64,000 bases of DNA from Lactuca virosa (Eukaryota; Streptophyta; Magnoliopsida; Asterales; Asteraceae): NCBI GenBank assembly GCA_928212115.1, contig CAKMRJ010000001.1:360988570-361052569 (forward strand). The letters run 5' to 3'. Below, piece by piece: positions 33,349 through 45,449 of this stretch. The position numbers were made by a program, and so were the translations under genes. How positions within the stretch are numbered: the stretch's first letter is position 1; the number at the start of each line of letters is the position of its first letter. The notes beneath the pieces are model-generated. The model worked only from the letters and a program-made list of their open reading frames with translations, had not been told where the DNA came from and did not search any database.

Positions 33349-36300
33349 GTACCTTTTTGGTCAATGGTATGTCTGCTCACGTTTTGTTCGATTCGGGAGC
33401 TAACCGATCATTTGTATCTCTTGCTCTTAGCAAGAAGTTTCAGGATGCGACGAGGACTTTGGATTTTCCCGCTTGAGGTTGAGATTACAGATGACCGCAC
33501 AGTGAGTGTTGCGAGGGTGTATCAGGACTGTGTCCTGAATGTGCTAAGGGAGAGGTTTCGTGTTGATCTAGTCCTGATACCATTGCGAGGGCTGAAGGTG
33601 ATTGACGGGATGGATTGGTTAGTGGCCAATGAAGCCATGATCGATTGCGAGCGCCAGTTGGTGACGGTTCGAACCCCAAGTGGGGGAGAACTGGTTATTC
33701 AGGGAGAGAGGGCCTCACAGGGGCCAACCCTCTGTTCAGCTGCGAGGGCTAGGATATTTTTGCAGCAGGGTTGCACGAGGTTTCTGGCATATATTTCGGA
33801 TACGAGGGTTGAGACCCTAATGGATTTAGGCAGTGTGCCGGTTGTACAGGAGTTTCGGGATGTATTTCCTGAGGAGTTACCTAGAGTGCCTCCAGAGAGG
33901 CAAGTGGAGTTTCGCATTGATTTGGTGTTGGGTACCGCTCCGATAGCCAAGGTACCATACCGGCTAGCTCCGCCCGAGATGCAGGAACTATCTACGCAGC
34001 TTCAAGAGCTGCTAGACCGAGGGTTCATCCGTCTGAGCAGTTCCCTGTGGGGAGCTCCGATCCTGTTCGTGAAAAAGAAGGATGCGTCCCATAGGATGTG
34101 CATTGATTATCGTGAGCTAAACAAACGAACGGTGAAAACCCGTTATCCACTTCCGAGGATCGATGATTTTTTTGATCAACTGTAGGGTGTGTCTTGGTTT
34201 TCCAAGATTGATCTTCGGCCGGGGTACCATCAGATGAGGATTCAGGATGAGGATATACCGAAGACAGCTTTCAGGACTCGGTATAGGCACTATGAGTTTG
34301 TGGTGATGCCATTTGGGCTCACCAATGCCCCATCAACGTTCATGGATCTCATGAACAGAGTGTGTAGACCGATGCTGGATCGGTCAGTGATCGTTTTTAT
34401 TGATGATATCCTGGTCTATTCTAAGACCAAGGAGTAGAATGAGCAGTATCTGAGGGAGGTATTGGAGACATTGAGAACGGAAAGGCTGTATGCCAAATTC
34501 TCGAAGTGTGATTCCTGGTTGCGTGAGGTGCAGTGTTTGGGGCACATCATCAACCAGGAGGGCATTTCGGTTGATCGAGACAAGGTTGAGGCAATAATGT
34601 GGTGGGAAGTACCGAAAAACACATTTGAGATCCGTAGCTTCTTGGGTTTAGCGAGCTATTATCGGAGATTTATCCAGGATTTCTCCAAGATCGTCGTGGC
34701 TTTGACTCGCTTGACCAAGAAGAATGTAACTTTTCGATGGGGCACGGATCAGCAATTGACTTTTGAGACCCTGAGACAGAGGTTATGTGAGGCTCCGATT
34801 CTAGTACTACCTAAGGGGTTGGATGACTTGGTAATGGACAGTGATGCATCGATCTCAGGGTTAGGCGTGGTACTGATGTAGGGGGGTATGTGACAGCCAA
34901 CGCCTCGAGGCAGTTGAAGCCTCATGAGGCGAACTACCCCACTCACGACCTGGAGTTAGGGGCAGTAGTGTTTGCCCTGAAGATTTGGAGGCACTACTTG
35001 TATGGAGTACGGTGCACTATTTATACTGATCATAAGAGTTTGAAGTATTTGATGGATCAGAAGAACCTCAACATGCGGCAGAGGAGGTGGCTGGACGTGC
35101 TGAAAGACAATGATTGTGAGATCTTATACCATCCAGGGAAGGCCAAGTTGGTGGCCGATGCTTTGAGCCGCAAGGCGGCAGGTTCCCGGATTGGGAACGT
35201 TTGTTTGAGGATGACGGTGATCTCTCCATTGTTGGATATGATTTAGGAGGCTCAGGTCAAGGGTGTGAAGAAAGAGAATTGGAAGATAGAGCGGAGTCGG
35301 GGTCAATATCCCTTGTTTGTTCGGGATAGTCGAGGTCTTCTAACGCAGTGTGGCCGAGTGTGGGTACCGGTGACTGGAGGGGTGAGGCAGAAGATATTAG
35401 AGGAGGCACACAAGTCCAAGTTCTCTATACATCCGGGCACTACAAAAAGTGTATAGGGATTTGAGACTGAGTTACTGGTGGCCCTGCATGAAGCGGGAGA
35501 TCGCCTGGTTTGTGGAGCGGTGCTTGACCTGTAGGAAGGTCAAGGCCAAACATCAGCGGCCACATAGCAAGGTTCAGCCGCTACCCATTCCCATGTGGAA
35601 GTGGGAAGAGATCACTATGGACTTCATCACGAAGTTACCGAGGACAACGAGGGGTGTGGATGCCTTATGGGTGATTGTGGACAGGTTGACGACGACTGCC
35701 CACTTTATTCCAATCTCTGAGAGTATATCCGCTGAGAAGTTGGCGGATATTTATGTGTGAGAGGTGGTGGCTAGACACAGGGTGCCAGTGTCGGTAGTCT
35801 CTGACAAAGATGTTCGATTTACATCTAGATTCTGGAAGAAGTTCCATGAGGAACTGAGCACTCAGTTGCATTTTAGCACGACGTACCACCCCCAGACAGA
35901 TGGCCAAAGCGATAGGACGATCTAGACACTCAAGGATATGCTTTGGGTATGCGTGTTGGATTTTGGAGGTAGCTGGGATACATACCTCCCGCTAGCTGAG
36001 TTTTCATACAATAATAGTTATCATGCTAGTATTGATCAACCACCGTTTGAGATGTTGTATGGTCGGAGGTGTAGGACCCCTGTTTGTTTGGGCGACGTAG
36101 GGCACCGGATGATAGGGAGCACCGAGGTGGTGCTCAAGACAACCGAGTTGATTCAGCACGTGTGTGACAGGCGGCGAGTTGTAAAGAGGCGTCTGAAAAG
36201 CTAAGCCGACCAGCGGCGATCGGATCTTGAGTTCCAGGTGAGGGACTTTGTGTTACTAAAAGTTTCGCCATGGAAGGAAGTATCAGGTTCTGAAAGAAGG

Positions 36301-36680
36301 GCAAGCTAGGGCCCTGATATATTGGACCATTCAGGATTACGGCCCAGGTGGGCAAGGTGGCGTATCGCTTGGATCTGCCGGATGAGCTTAGCAAGATTCA
36401 CAACACTTTCCATGTGTCACAGCTCCGGAAGTATGTCACATACGAGGCCGCGATCGTTTCTTTGGACGACATTCAGGTGGACGAGAGCCTGAACTACATT
36501 GAGAGGCCTGTTTCGATTCTAGATAGGAAGACCAAGGTTCTTCGTAACAAGGAGTTGAAGTTAGTAAAGGTGCAATGGAAACACCGAAGGGGATCCGAAT
36601 GGACATGGTAGCCAGAGGATGAGATGCGGGATCACTACCCGGACTTATTTGGTTCAGCAGACTTCGAGGACGAAGTCTAG
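33349..36680 (+). pseudogene. Element A protease-RT-RNase H-integrase-chromodomain polyprotein (heavily broken)
   Basis: Protease LFDSGANRSF (about 33385) is followed by a frameshift and then a long open stretch, 33364-34185, with VIDGMDWLVANEA, the DVFPEELP linker and the RT entry PYRLAPPEMQEL. RT continues through FVVMPFGLTNAPSTF and the catalytic FIDDILVYS near 34400. RNase H is at about 34820-35170 (DSDASISGLG, where Y-C is replaced, and HDLELGAVVFALKIW). Integrase has the zinc-binding CLTCRKVK at about 35525, catalytic-site remnants TMDFI and SDKDVRF, and a damaged third motif. The chromodomain-like tail KVQWKHRRGSEWTW ends at 36680. Stops include 34183, 34435, 34879, 35244, 35454, 35758 and 35923, several of them TAG where CAG is expected. 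No function remains. Confidence 0.9.
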
Positions 36681-36685
36681 TTCAA

Positions 36686-36697
36686 GTGGGGGAGATT
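36686..36697 (+). promoter_or_regulatory. Element A polypurine tract
   Basis: GTGGGGGAGATT lies directly before the 3' LTR. It would prime plus-strand DNA synthesis. Element D has the related GTGGGGGAAAAT. Confidence 0.85.
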
Positions 36698-37603
36698 TGT
36701 AACACCTGTTCCATAGTGACTTTAAGAGCTTAAGAACAAGATAGTGAGAAGAAGGGAAAGATCCAGCATACCAAGCCCTCACTCTTGAGCTTGACCGTCT
36801 TGTGGGCTGTTGTAGTTTAGTTGGAGCTTTACGTTGGGACTTATTGGATCGTATCTTCTCAGTTCAGCATTTGCGATAGGTGAGTCTCCTCACCATACCA
36901 ATGGGTCTAAGGCACCAAGGCCGGCCCATTTTATGATATGTGGTATCCTAGCTGAAGTTGTATTATGTGGCATGTTAGTTGGTATAAGCTAGGAAGTATG
37001 CTAGTGGTATATGTTGTATGCTTGTATGGAAGACCATGGGAGATCCCATGGCACCTGGATGTAAGACCATGTGGAGAGCCCATGGCTTTCCTACTAAAAG
37101 ACCATGGGAGATCCCATGACACTCGGATGTAAGACCACGTGGAGAGCCCATGGCTTTCCTATTAAAGACCATGGGAGAGCCCATGGCACTTAGGTGTAAG
37201 ACCATGCGGGGAGCCCATGGGATCCTGGAGTAAGACCCTGGGACGAGCCCACGACATCCCTATATGTATGTATGAATGGTTGTTATGGTATATGTATCTT
37301 TTATAGCTAATATGATTATGTGTTTATGTGGATTGTGTGGGGTAAGATCTGGGGAACTCACTAAGCATTAGCTTACAGTTTGTGGATTTTTTTCAGGTAC
37401 ATCCGAGCCTAAGGGCAAGGGCAGGGCTTGATGACACAGCATGCACTCTCTCTGAGACGCTTTTATGGGACACTCTGATGATTTGAAATAATATTGTTAT
37501 TGATATGAATTTGAAAACAATTGTATTTGCGATTTTATGGTTTATGGAAAATGTTTTGGCTACTTAAAAATGAAAATTTTCTTTTGAAAATTGGGTCATT
37601 ACA
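36698..37603 (+). repeat. Element A 3' LTR
   Basis: 906 bp, TGTAACACC to ATTACA. It keeps a better splice donor than the 5' LTR (GATAG|GTGAGT, GT at 36880), an acceptor-like TTTTTTTCAG|GTACAT (about 37387-37402), the GGGTCTAAGGCACCAAGGC hairpin cassette near 36903, and the CCATGG palindrome array at 37031-37245. The target duplication ATAAT follows at 37604-37608. Confidence 0.93.
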
Positions 37604-38500
37604 ATAATTTGGATTAAGAAAACCTTCAGGCTAATCTATATAGATATCTTCTAGTAGATGTCTATTAAGAAAAATGGTCTTTCTTGAAATCTATTTGCTA
37701 TATTTCATATTGAGAATATGAATTTATAGTAAACAATATCCTTGTTGATCTAATCATAGCTAGTTGTGAAAAAGGTTTGATCATAGTCAATGTCATGAGT
37801 ATGATAAGGACCATAGTCAATGACATTAGTATGAGAAAATCCTTTTATAACAAGTATTGCTTTAAATGTGTATGGTTATCTATGTAATATATTCTTTGTA
37901 GAAGAATCACTTACTCCTTCTAGGCTAGCTATATTAAGGAACTTTAATCAAGACCAAACTTGATTATTATATATGGATTACATCTCATGTTCATGACTCT
38001 AAGTCGTTAATTAGATTCGAGATCTGACGTAGCATCTTGGTGTTTTATCGATTTACCGGAAACCATCAATAAAATTTCATCAATGAGAGATTCCACATTT
38101 CTCAAGTCATAGATGATTTCTACGACTAATGCGAACAATTTGTGTTTGTGAATAGTTATTATTCAGTTCTAACAATCCCTTGTTAAAATTAGTGCCAACC
38201 TTTACTACTTTAGGTTATGGTTCTTGAGCTTCTTCAAGTTCCATGTACCTCCTACTTGTTTTGTCATTAGAAGCTAGCTTTCTACTAACTTGGCTTTCAC
38301 AAGAATAAGAGAACTCATTATTGGTGGGTTTGCATATAATAATGTAAGCCACATTTAGAGTATTATATATAAATATGTATTTATTAGATTTTGGGTTTAG
38401 AAGCTTTAGTCAAACATAGGCTTCAAATCCACAAAACATTTAACAAGATAGAGATGAAGCTTTTCATACACCATCTTATGAATAAAATGTTATATCTACT
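37604..38500 (-). pseudogene. Decayed copia pol (RT to integrase end), right of element A
   Basis: Minus-strand reading shows degenerate copia reverse-transcriptase phrases: YKFIFSI and NIANRFQERPFF resemble the conserved copia region around YEIWQMDVKTAFL, and a KAILVIKG-like stretch near 37860 resembles KARLVAKG. Nearly every line has stops and shifts, so this is an old copy. It joins 5214-5360 across element A at the ATAAT duplication. Toward 38450 the match fades into spacer or integrase-end sequence that I cannot define. Assignment is by motif resemblance. Confidence 0.5.
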
Positions 38501-39430
38501 TGCTAGTTGGTGTTTGTACTCAAGGTACAATTGATAGTGTTTCAGGTGTTATCCCAAGGAAATAAAAGGAGGACATTTCTACCGATTAGAAACTAAATCG
38601 TACCAAGTAAACTTTAATTCATCCTTTATCATTATTAAGGCCTTAGATAGTTCTTTACTGGTTTGTATCTCAACTTTATATTTGAAACCTTCAACAAAGA
38701 TTTCACAATTATGTTTTAACATGTAAAATATAATTTATAACTACTGTAGTTGTTAGAAAAGTTGATTTGGTATCTTGTGCTAAATCTTAGAATTAATTAT
38801 AAAGGAAGTCATACACCATAGTGTATAGTTTCTTAATAATTATTTTCTCTACTACTTAGTGAAAATATCATTAGGAATCCTTTATATATAAAGAATATTT
38901 ACATATGTTAAATAAACTACATTATTTGCCTTCAAAGATCCATTTCCTGAAGTTGGAATATGTGAATGCTATTCATATAATAAAGATAACAATATCAAAG
39001 ATGAGTTTGATTTTAATACAAGTTTAAGTCAAAACTAGTTTGCATATAGAACTTGTTATTTATAAAACATTGATATTTACTTTATAATTCTTATTAGGAG
39101 ATCTAGTCTCATAAAAATAAATTTAATCATTTCTGAATATGAAGGTGATCGTTATGAAAAACGATTTAAGTAAATAGTCAATCATTCATAAATTAAACTG
39201 AGACATATATTTAGACAAACTAAATTAAAAAACATACATTGTTCCAAAACAAATATTGTTCCATAATACAAGTGCATTATGTTCCTAGCATAATTAATAA
39301 GCTAAAATCCAAGAGTGTAGTTCCAACTTGATTGTGCTCAGCTGTTTACTCTTCCATAAATATCTGCAAGCCAATTACAAATATTAGATTAACATTTAAG
39401 TACCAAGTACCTAAGTGTTATCTGAAATGT
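38501..39430. other. AT-rich interval inside decayed copia element
   Basis: No ORF of note and no clear motif. By position it should be the integrase-protease part of the decayed minus-strand copia element, but I could not read it as such. Confidence 0.3.
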
Positions 39431-39439
39431 ATGAGTTCT

Positions 39440-39900
39440 ATCTAGTAGATACTTGAAGTACTAGTCTCTTCCAGACTTTCTTTCGAGATAAGAGGAGCAT
39501 ATCATCTTCCAATGTCCAGTTTCTCCACAAAAGAAACAAGATTCATCTATGTTGGCCTTATTGGATTTCTTGGGTTTAAAGTTGTCCAGTCCATAAAACA
39601 TAGGCCTCCTAGATCACACATGGTGATTCCTTTTGGCCTTTAATTATTCCTAGTTTGATGTTAGAAACATATTTAGCATCACTGTTAGGACCTTTAAGTG
39701 TATACAATTTCATATCTCTCACGAAATTATCTCTTAAGACATGAACCCATTCATTGAAGTTGTATCTAGTGAATGTTATTGCTTCATTAAGTCTTTAAAT
39801 AAAATGAAAATTCATGGTAATGAGAATGGATTATTTAACTACAAAATTTTAACAAAATTCATTTAGTATCTTCAATATTTAAACTCTTTAATAATTAATA
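39440..39900 (-). pseudogene. Decayed copia gag with zinc knuckle
   Basis: On the minus strand, near 39545-39490, a CFFCGETGHWKMIC-like stretch is readable. It is the C-x2-C-x4-H-x4-C knuckle of copia gag, preceded by lysine-rich sequence and followed by a short tail. Upstream (39600-39800) weak gag-like coding continues with stops. Order on the minus strand (gag here, RT further left) fits a single copia element whose primer site lies at about 41519-41533. Confidence 0.5.
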
Positions 39901-41518
39901 CCCTTTTGTTTCCAAAAAAAACATTAATTATCAAAGTCTAAGATCCAAGTTGCAAAACAAATAAATGGTTAGGTATCATTTATCCCATCCATTTGAATTC
40001 AACCCGGTAGATATCGATTATCAATTATATCTTACTATATAATTCCTAGATTTATGGGATCGCTAATAACAAATTTAATTATACATGTTTTATCCCATCT
40101 ATGCCTTAGAACTCTCTTGCTTAGGTATCCTTTATCACAAAAGATTTCCGATCAAGTCATCCAATTTGAAAATATTGTGTAATCGGCCTATAACTTTGTT
40201 ATAGAAATCGCGAAGATACCTCTCCCATCAAAAGATAACACTACATGGTTAGCTATCATTTATCTCACTAGTGCATACAAGAGATGTGCAAATGTATTTA
40301 AAATGGATTGCAAATATTTGAGATTTGTAAAGGGTTTTTTTATATGTTTTATAATTATAGTTTTAAAAACATATGATATCATGGTTATTACATGCATATA
40401 ATAAACTGTGGTATCAATTTTCAAAAGAAAATCATGTTTAAAGGTTCTATAAAAAGCTAGTTTTTATATAATATGACGTGATTCAGTTTTAACAACCGGT
40501 ATTAAGTTTGAGTGCATTTGAACATTTTATATATTTAATAAAACTTCCTTTTATTACTTATATATATGGAGTTTGTATAAGTTACAAAAATCACCATTTT
40601 AAAACATATATTAGAGTATTTCAAAATTCGACATTATTAACGTTTTTATAAAACCATATTTTATTTTAAAACAATAACTTGTTACATCTTATGTCCACAT
40701 TATAAATTTTGAAATCCAAACTCCATGTGATGTTTATTTTGTCCAAAAATTATTTTAGCATGTGAAAAACTAATTTATCTACCACACATAATAATTACAT
40801 AAAATAAACAACACAAACATGCATAAAATATATGTACATAAACATAACCAACTAATGACATTTTTTTGTGAGGCAACAAAAAAAATGTCAAGTCCATTCC
40901 TAAAGGGACGTTTTAAGGGACCAAAATTCTTCTTGTAATGTTGTTGTAGAATCTCCCACATGAGAAGACACAATTTGCTTGCAAAAGATTGGAAAAGCTT
41001 CTTGAAAGCAATATTTCAGCAACTGTCGCTAAAACTCCAACAACCCTTTGTAAACACTATTAGTGACACTTTTCAGAAACTGTCACTATCTTTCAGAATG
41101 CTTCTAATTTCGAAAATTGCTCTTTGGTCTTCAAAAAATGGCTCCAACTTCATTTATTGTTAAATTTTTGTACAAATAAATTATTTCTAATAACTAATCT
41201 ATTATTTATAAAAATAAAGCATGAAAACTAATATATTTAATTTATTACATACCATATGAATAAATAAAATATTACAATCATTTTTATAATAAAAACAACC
41301 AACACAACAAACACAATGGTCATTGGCTAGTGTATGCACATCATACATATCAACATACGCATGAAACAACCTTTTTTTTCTAATACAACTTTAAATAACA
41401 ATTATAAAGAGTTCATATAAAATATGTATGAGCTTGTTTTTATACAAAACCAAATTATCCATATTCTCCGAAAACTAAGATTTCCAAAAATCAAAAAATC
41501 TAACAAAACATGCAAGGT
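39901..41518. other. AT-rich leader-side region of decayed copia, no genes
   Basis: I see no protein homology. ORFs at 40779-41163 are short and lack domains. By position this should be the 5' gag and leader region of the decayed copia element, or unrelated insertions. Confidence 0.3.
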
Positions 41519-41533
41519 GGCTCTGATATCAAT
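41519..41533 (-). other. Primer-binding site of the decayed copia element
   Basis: Reverse complement reads ATTGATATCAGAGCC, an imperfect match to the initiator-Met tRNA complement (TTGGTATCAGAGCC). It lies next to a TGAGGTTTTATTC that could be an LTR edge at 41534. Confidence 0.5.
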
Positions 41534-42460
41534 TGAGGTTTTATTCAAAAACTAGTTTCAAAAACATGATATTTGGCAAAGGAATACTTGATCATTTTTT
41601 GAATAACATAAACAAGTTAAACCCACCAAGGATCATCTTGCAAGTTGTAGAAAGATTAAACAAGCACCAAAGAAGAAGATGGAGAAATTACAACCTTTTT
41701 AGTTCTTCAGATCCTCGTGGGAGGCTTGGAAGTTGATGAAGAATGATGAACTTTAGAGACACCAACAAGAAGCCAACTTGATGTAGATGCTAGTCTAAAA
41801 CTCTTAATTCTTAATCTTGAAGTTCATAACCAAAGTATGAATTTCAAGAGATTATATAAAAGCAAGTAATATCTTCAATACATCAGAAAAAAATGAAAGA
41901 GAGTGCATGACGTATGCATAAAGTGAATTCTTTATCTAATAATTATTTCCATTTTAGACAACCATGTCCCTATGTCTTAATGCATGCATGCTTATGCTTA
42001 AGGCTTTTGAATAAACAATTCAAGAAGTCATTCCTTTTGATTAAACAACTAGAAAATCTCATACTCTCTTTTCTCATGCCAATTTTCGAAAATATGAAGG
42101 CAAAAGAAGATAAAAGCTTTTATATTTTATAAACCAAGTTTATAAAGTAAAAACTTTAACTTTTTAGTAAAAGACAAAAGAATTTATCTAGTCCAAAATG
42201 TCATGACTTATTAATTCATACCATATGAATTATATAATGTTACTTGCTAATGAAAATTATTATTTCCTAGAAATAAATAATTTCCAGCTTAATTATAAGA
42301 GTTTATTGAATATTTATTAAAATCAATTTCTAATAAATAATGAATTGTACAAGTTGTTGTTAGTGTGACCCATTAGTGTAATATTTTAATTAGCAATATC
42401 ACTTTAATATGATTCTTGAGCATACTAGATCTTTGATAATCTTTGTTTTTATTTGAACTT
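41534..42460 (-). repeat. Probable 5' LTR of the decayed copia element
   Basis: Begins TG next to the primer site. The outer end is unclear; a copia-LTR-like GTTGTTAGTGTGACC occurs near 42354 and the sequence ends in (TC)n/(TA)n. There is no partner LTR to confirm it. Small ORFs here have no domain. Confidence 0.35.
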
Positions 42461-42462
42461 AC

Positions 42463-42463
42463 A

Positions 42464-42536
<73 letters not shown>

Positions 42537-42557
42537 ATATATATATATATATATATA
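42463..42557. repeat. (TC)n-(TA)n microsatellite
   Basis: About 11 TC units followed by about 36 TA units with one TC interruption. Confidence 0.97.
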
Positions 42558-42956
42558 GGGCTGTAAACGAACCGAACGAACACGAACAGAGGCTTGTTCA
42601 CGTTCGTTCGTTTAAATTAGCCGAACAAATGAACGAACACGAACGAATAAACAAACGATTTTTCTTGTTCATGTTCGTTCGTTTAACAAACTACATTGTT
42701 CATGTTCGTTCGTTTATGTTCGTAAACAAGTTAACTGAACATAAACGAACGAACATTAACGAACAAAGATAAAAAAAAACATAATTGAACATATATGAAC
42801 ATAAATGAACATATAATATAGTAATGTAATCAAAGACGATTAAGCATATATGAACATAAAATGAACTTATATGAACGAACATAAACGAACAACATAAACA
42901 AACGGTCACGAACATGACCATTTTTCATGTTTGTTCGTTTAACTAAACGAACGAGA

Positions 42957-42960
<4 letters not shown>
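42558..42960. repeat. GTTCGTTCG-rich repeat block between two TA tracts
   Basis: Starts GGGCTGTAAACGAACCGAACG and consists of dense GAACGAAC/GTTCGTTC words in both orientations, grading centrally into GAACATATATGAAC-like words. It is flanked on both sides by (TA)n. Its start resembles plant repeats beginning GGGTGTAAACGARCC, as I recall them. No TIR, target duplication or ORF was established, so the class is unknown. Confidence 0.6.

Positions 42961-43040
<80 letters not shown>
42961..43040. repeat. (TA)n microsatellite
   Basis: About 40 TA units with one TT interruption. Confidence 0.97.
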
Positions 43041-43041
<1 letters not shown>

Positions 43042-43127
43042 GGTGGGTTGAACACATAATTCTCTAAACACATAACCACCTTCTTGACCATGTGATTAGT
43101 TTAAGGTAAAAGGGGTATGATGGTAAA

Positions 43128-43268
43128 AAATGTTCATGTTCATATATGAACATATGTACATTTATAAACATGTGTTCATATATGAACACGTGTCCATATA
43201 TAAACATGTGTTTATATATGAAAATATGTTCATAAATGAACATAAGTTCATCTTTACAGTAAGCTTTA
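43128..43268. repeat. GTTCATATATGAAC palindrome array
   Basis: Short tandem units of roughly 20-24 bp with cores GTTCATATATGAAC, GTTCATAAATGAAC and similar. Two more perfect cores occur at 43501-43540. They share words with the neighbouring 42558-42960 block. Confidence 0.7.
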
Positions 43269-43439
43269 AACAAAGTGGAGGATATTCATTTATGAACACA
43301 TAGAAAAATCGAAAATAAAACATATGCTCATTAAGAAATTATGTACATTAACATAAACATGTGTTCATATCTGACATATGTTCATTTATGAGCATATGTT
43401 GATATTCATCATATTGACTAACTACTAGCTAGGTTTGAC

Positions 43440-43691
43440 TCAAGATAGCCGATCATTTATGCATGAGAAGAAAACATTAGAGATATTAAACGGTGAACAT
43501 ATGTTCATATATGAACATGTGTTCAGATATGAACATATATGCACTTTGTTTACGAAACAAATGAGCTCCAAAGCCTCCACCACATTCACCATAACTTGTC
43601 TTTGAACATCAAGATAGTAAAGTTCTTGTCTTTTTCCCATGTCAATCACCATCTTGTTGGCTATCCTTGGCCATAAATAAGCATATTTCAT
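43440..43691 (-). other. Unidentified ORF, possible gene fragment
   Basis: The first 45 or so codons from 43691 (KYAYLWPRIANKMVIDMG, then KRQELYYLDVQRQ and VMVNVVEALEL) have balanced, protein-like composition unlike the surrounding AT-rich sequence. After that the frame runs into the GTTCATATATGAAC repeat and becomes low complexity. I do not recognise the family. A captured or decayed exon is possible, and no splice sites are evident. The remainder up to 44768 shows nothing further. Confidence 0.25.
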
Positions 43692-44763
43692 CTCAATTGG
43701 TCATGTGATAGCAAATCCTACATTCAAAATACAATAACCCAATGATGTTGTATTTAAAAAAGTATCAATATAATGCATTGTGATACAGTTTCTAAATAAT
43801 CTTCGTATTTTATTATTGTTTCATTAGATCATATTAAACACAGTGAATCTCACTTGATTTCACACAGTCAACATAATTATAAAACAATTACATAACCTAA
43901 AAGATTATATCATTTCCATCAACTCTATGACTCTTTGTAGATTTATGGCTTACCTATCATATTAGCTAAAGTTATAGGTTGAACACTTGGATCTATTAAA
44001 ACACAAAGTAGATCTAGAACAAACACAGAACCTGCCTATGAAATCCATGTTCCAAACTTATGAACAACTAGAATAACATGGAGTATAAGCATATGTTTGA
44101 ACATTGCAAAAGGAAAAAAACTTACAAGTTTGACAAGTAGAGGCTCCGATACAGAGAATCAAAGCTTCGTCCTACACGTGATTGATGCTTATATCTTCAT
44201 CACTTAAGTTTTCAATTTCTGAATCATAAAAATTGGCAAAACAGCAAACACTTACTTAATAACTAAACGTTAAAGTTTTGCACTAATTCATTGATTCATG
44301 AAGTGACGTCGTGAAGGCCAACATATCAACTTGAGTAGGTGATAGTAATCAAATTTACTTATCGGTGATCGCCGACACCACCACTAGTACATCTGGCGAT
44401 AGTACAACATCTATGAATCAGCGATATAAAAGCGTAAAAGGTAAAATAATATGAAAATTAGAAAGAAATCAGTACCTATTTTCCATTCTAATAACAACAT
44501 CAGGAATTGGTACATACATCTCTATAAGGTCACATCATATGATCTGATAAGTCAAACACACAACACGCTGTCCACCAGCGCCAGCGCCAACATCAACATG
44601 ATCAACGACAACGTGAACCGAATGATCTTAGTGATCGTTTGTATATTACGAAGATATTCTTTGTATATATAGAATAGATGTCTGATCTGTAATCTTAGTG
44701 ATTAGGATCCGACCTTTACATAGATTAATATACATCCCCAAAATAGTAGGATCTCCTTTTCTA

Positions 44764-44768
<5 letters not shown>
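43692..44768. other. Interval without recognised features
   Basis: Moderately AT-rich. A small ORF at 44451-44672 has no domain, and no repeats or retroelement motifs were seen. Confidence 0.4.

Positions 44769-44824
<56 letters not shown>
44769..44824. repeat. (TA)n microsatellite next to element D LTR
   Basis: About 28 TA units, ending exactly where the element D LTR appears to start. Confidence 0.97.
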
Positions 44825-44827
<3 letters not shown>

Positions 44828-44869
44828 CTCCCCAACTACCACATAACATACACATATCATATAAACATA

Positions 44870-45150
44870 TCTTGGGCCCCGCCCGGCATTGAGCAACTCT
44901 CGGAATACATGTGAGCATAATCAAATAATACATATAAACCTAAGCATATAATATTAACATTTAAACATTCCTCGGGCCCCGCCCGACATCGGACCATAAT
45001 CCGGTAACATACTAACATTCCTTGGGACCGCCCCATCATCGGACCAAAGTCCTGAAATATACAAGTACAAACACATGCAAAAATCACAAAGACATCAAGC
45101 ATACAAGCATTCCTCTGGACCGCCCCGACATCGGATCGAAATCCGGTAAA
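44870..45150. repeat. GC-rich tandem array in element D LTR
   Basis: Four diverged units built on CATTCCTCGGGCCCCGCCCGACATCGG-like text (near 44872, 44967, 45018 and 45108), 50-95 bp apart, embedded in AT-rich spacer. Confidence 0.7.
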
Positions 45151-45449
45151 GCATATGAACCTACACCGGGTCGGCCTTGGTGCCTTAGACCGTAGTCTGG
45201 AACTACTACTAACTAAACGGGTCGGCCTTGGTGCCTTAGACCCGTTCCTACTAGAAGAAACTCACCTCGTATGCTAGCTGTGAAATCTCGTGTGAGGAAT
45301 CTCTGACGGCTGCTCCAACGACTCCCCAGTTATCAATTTCACAATAACACTTAATCAAAATATGATAATCCTTATTGGGGTAAAATGATCCTTTTACCCC
45401 TGGTCAAAGTCAACATCTTGGTCAAAGTCAAAGTCAAGGTCAACTCCCA

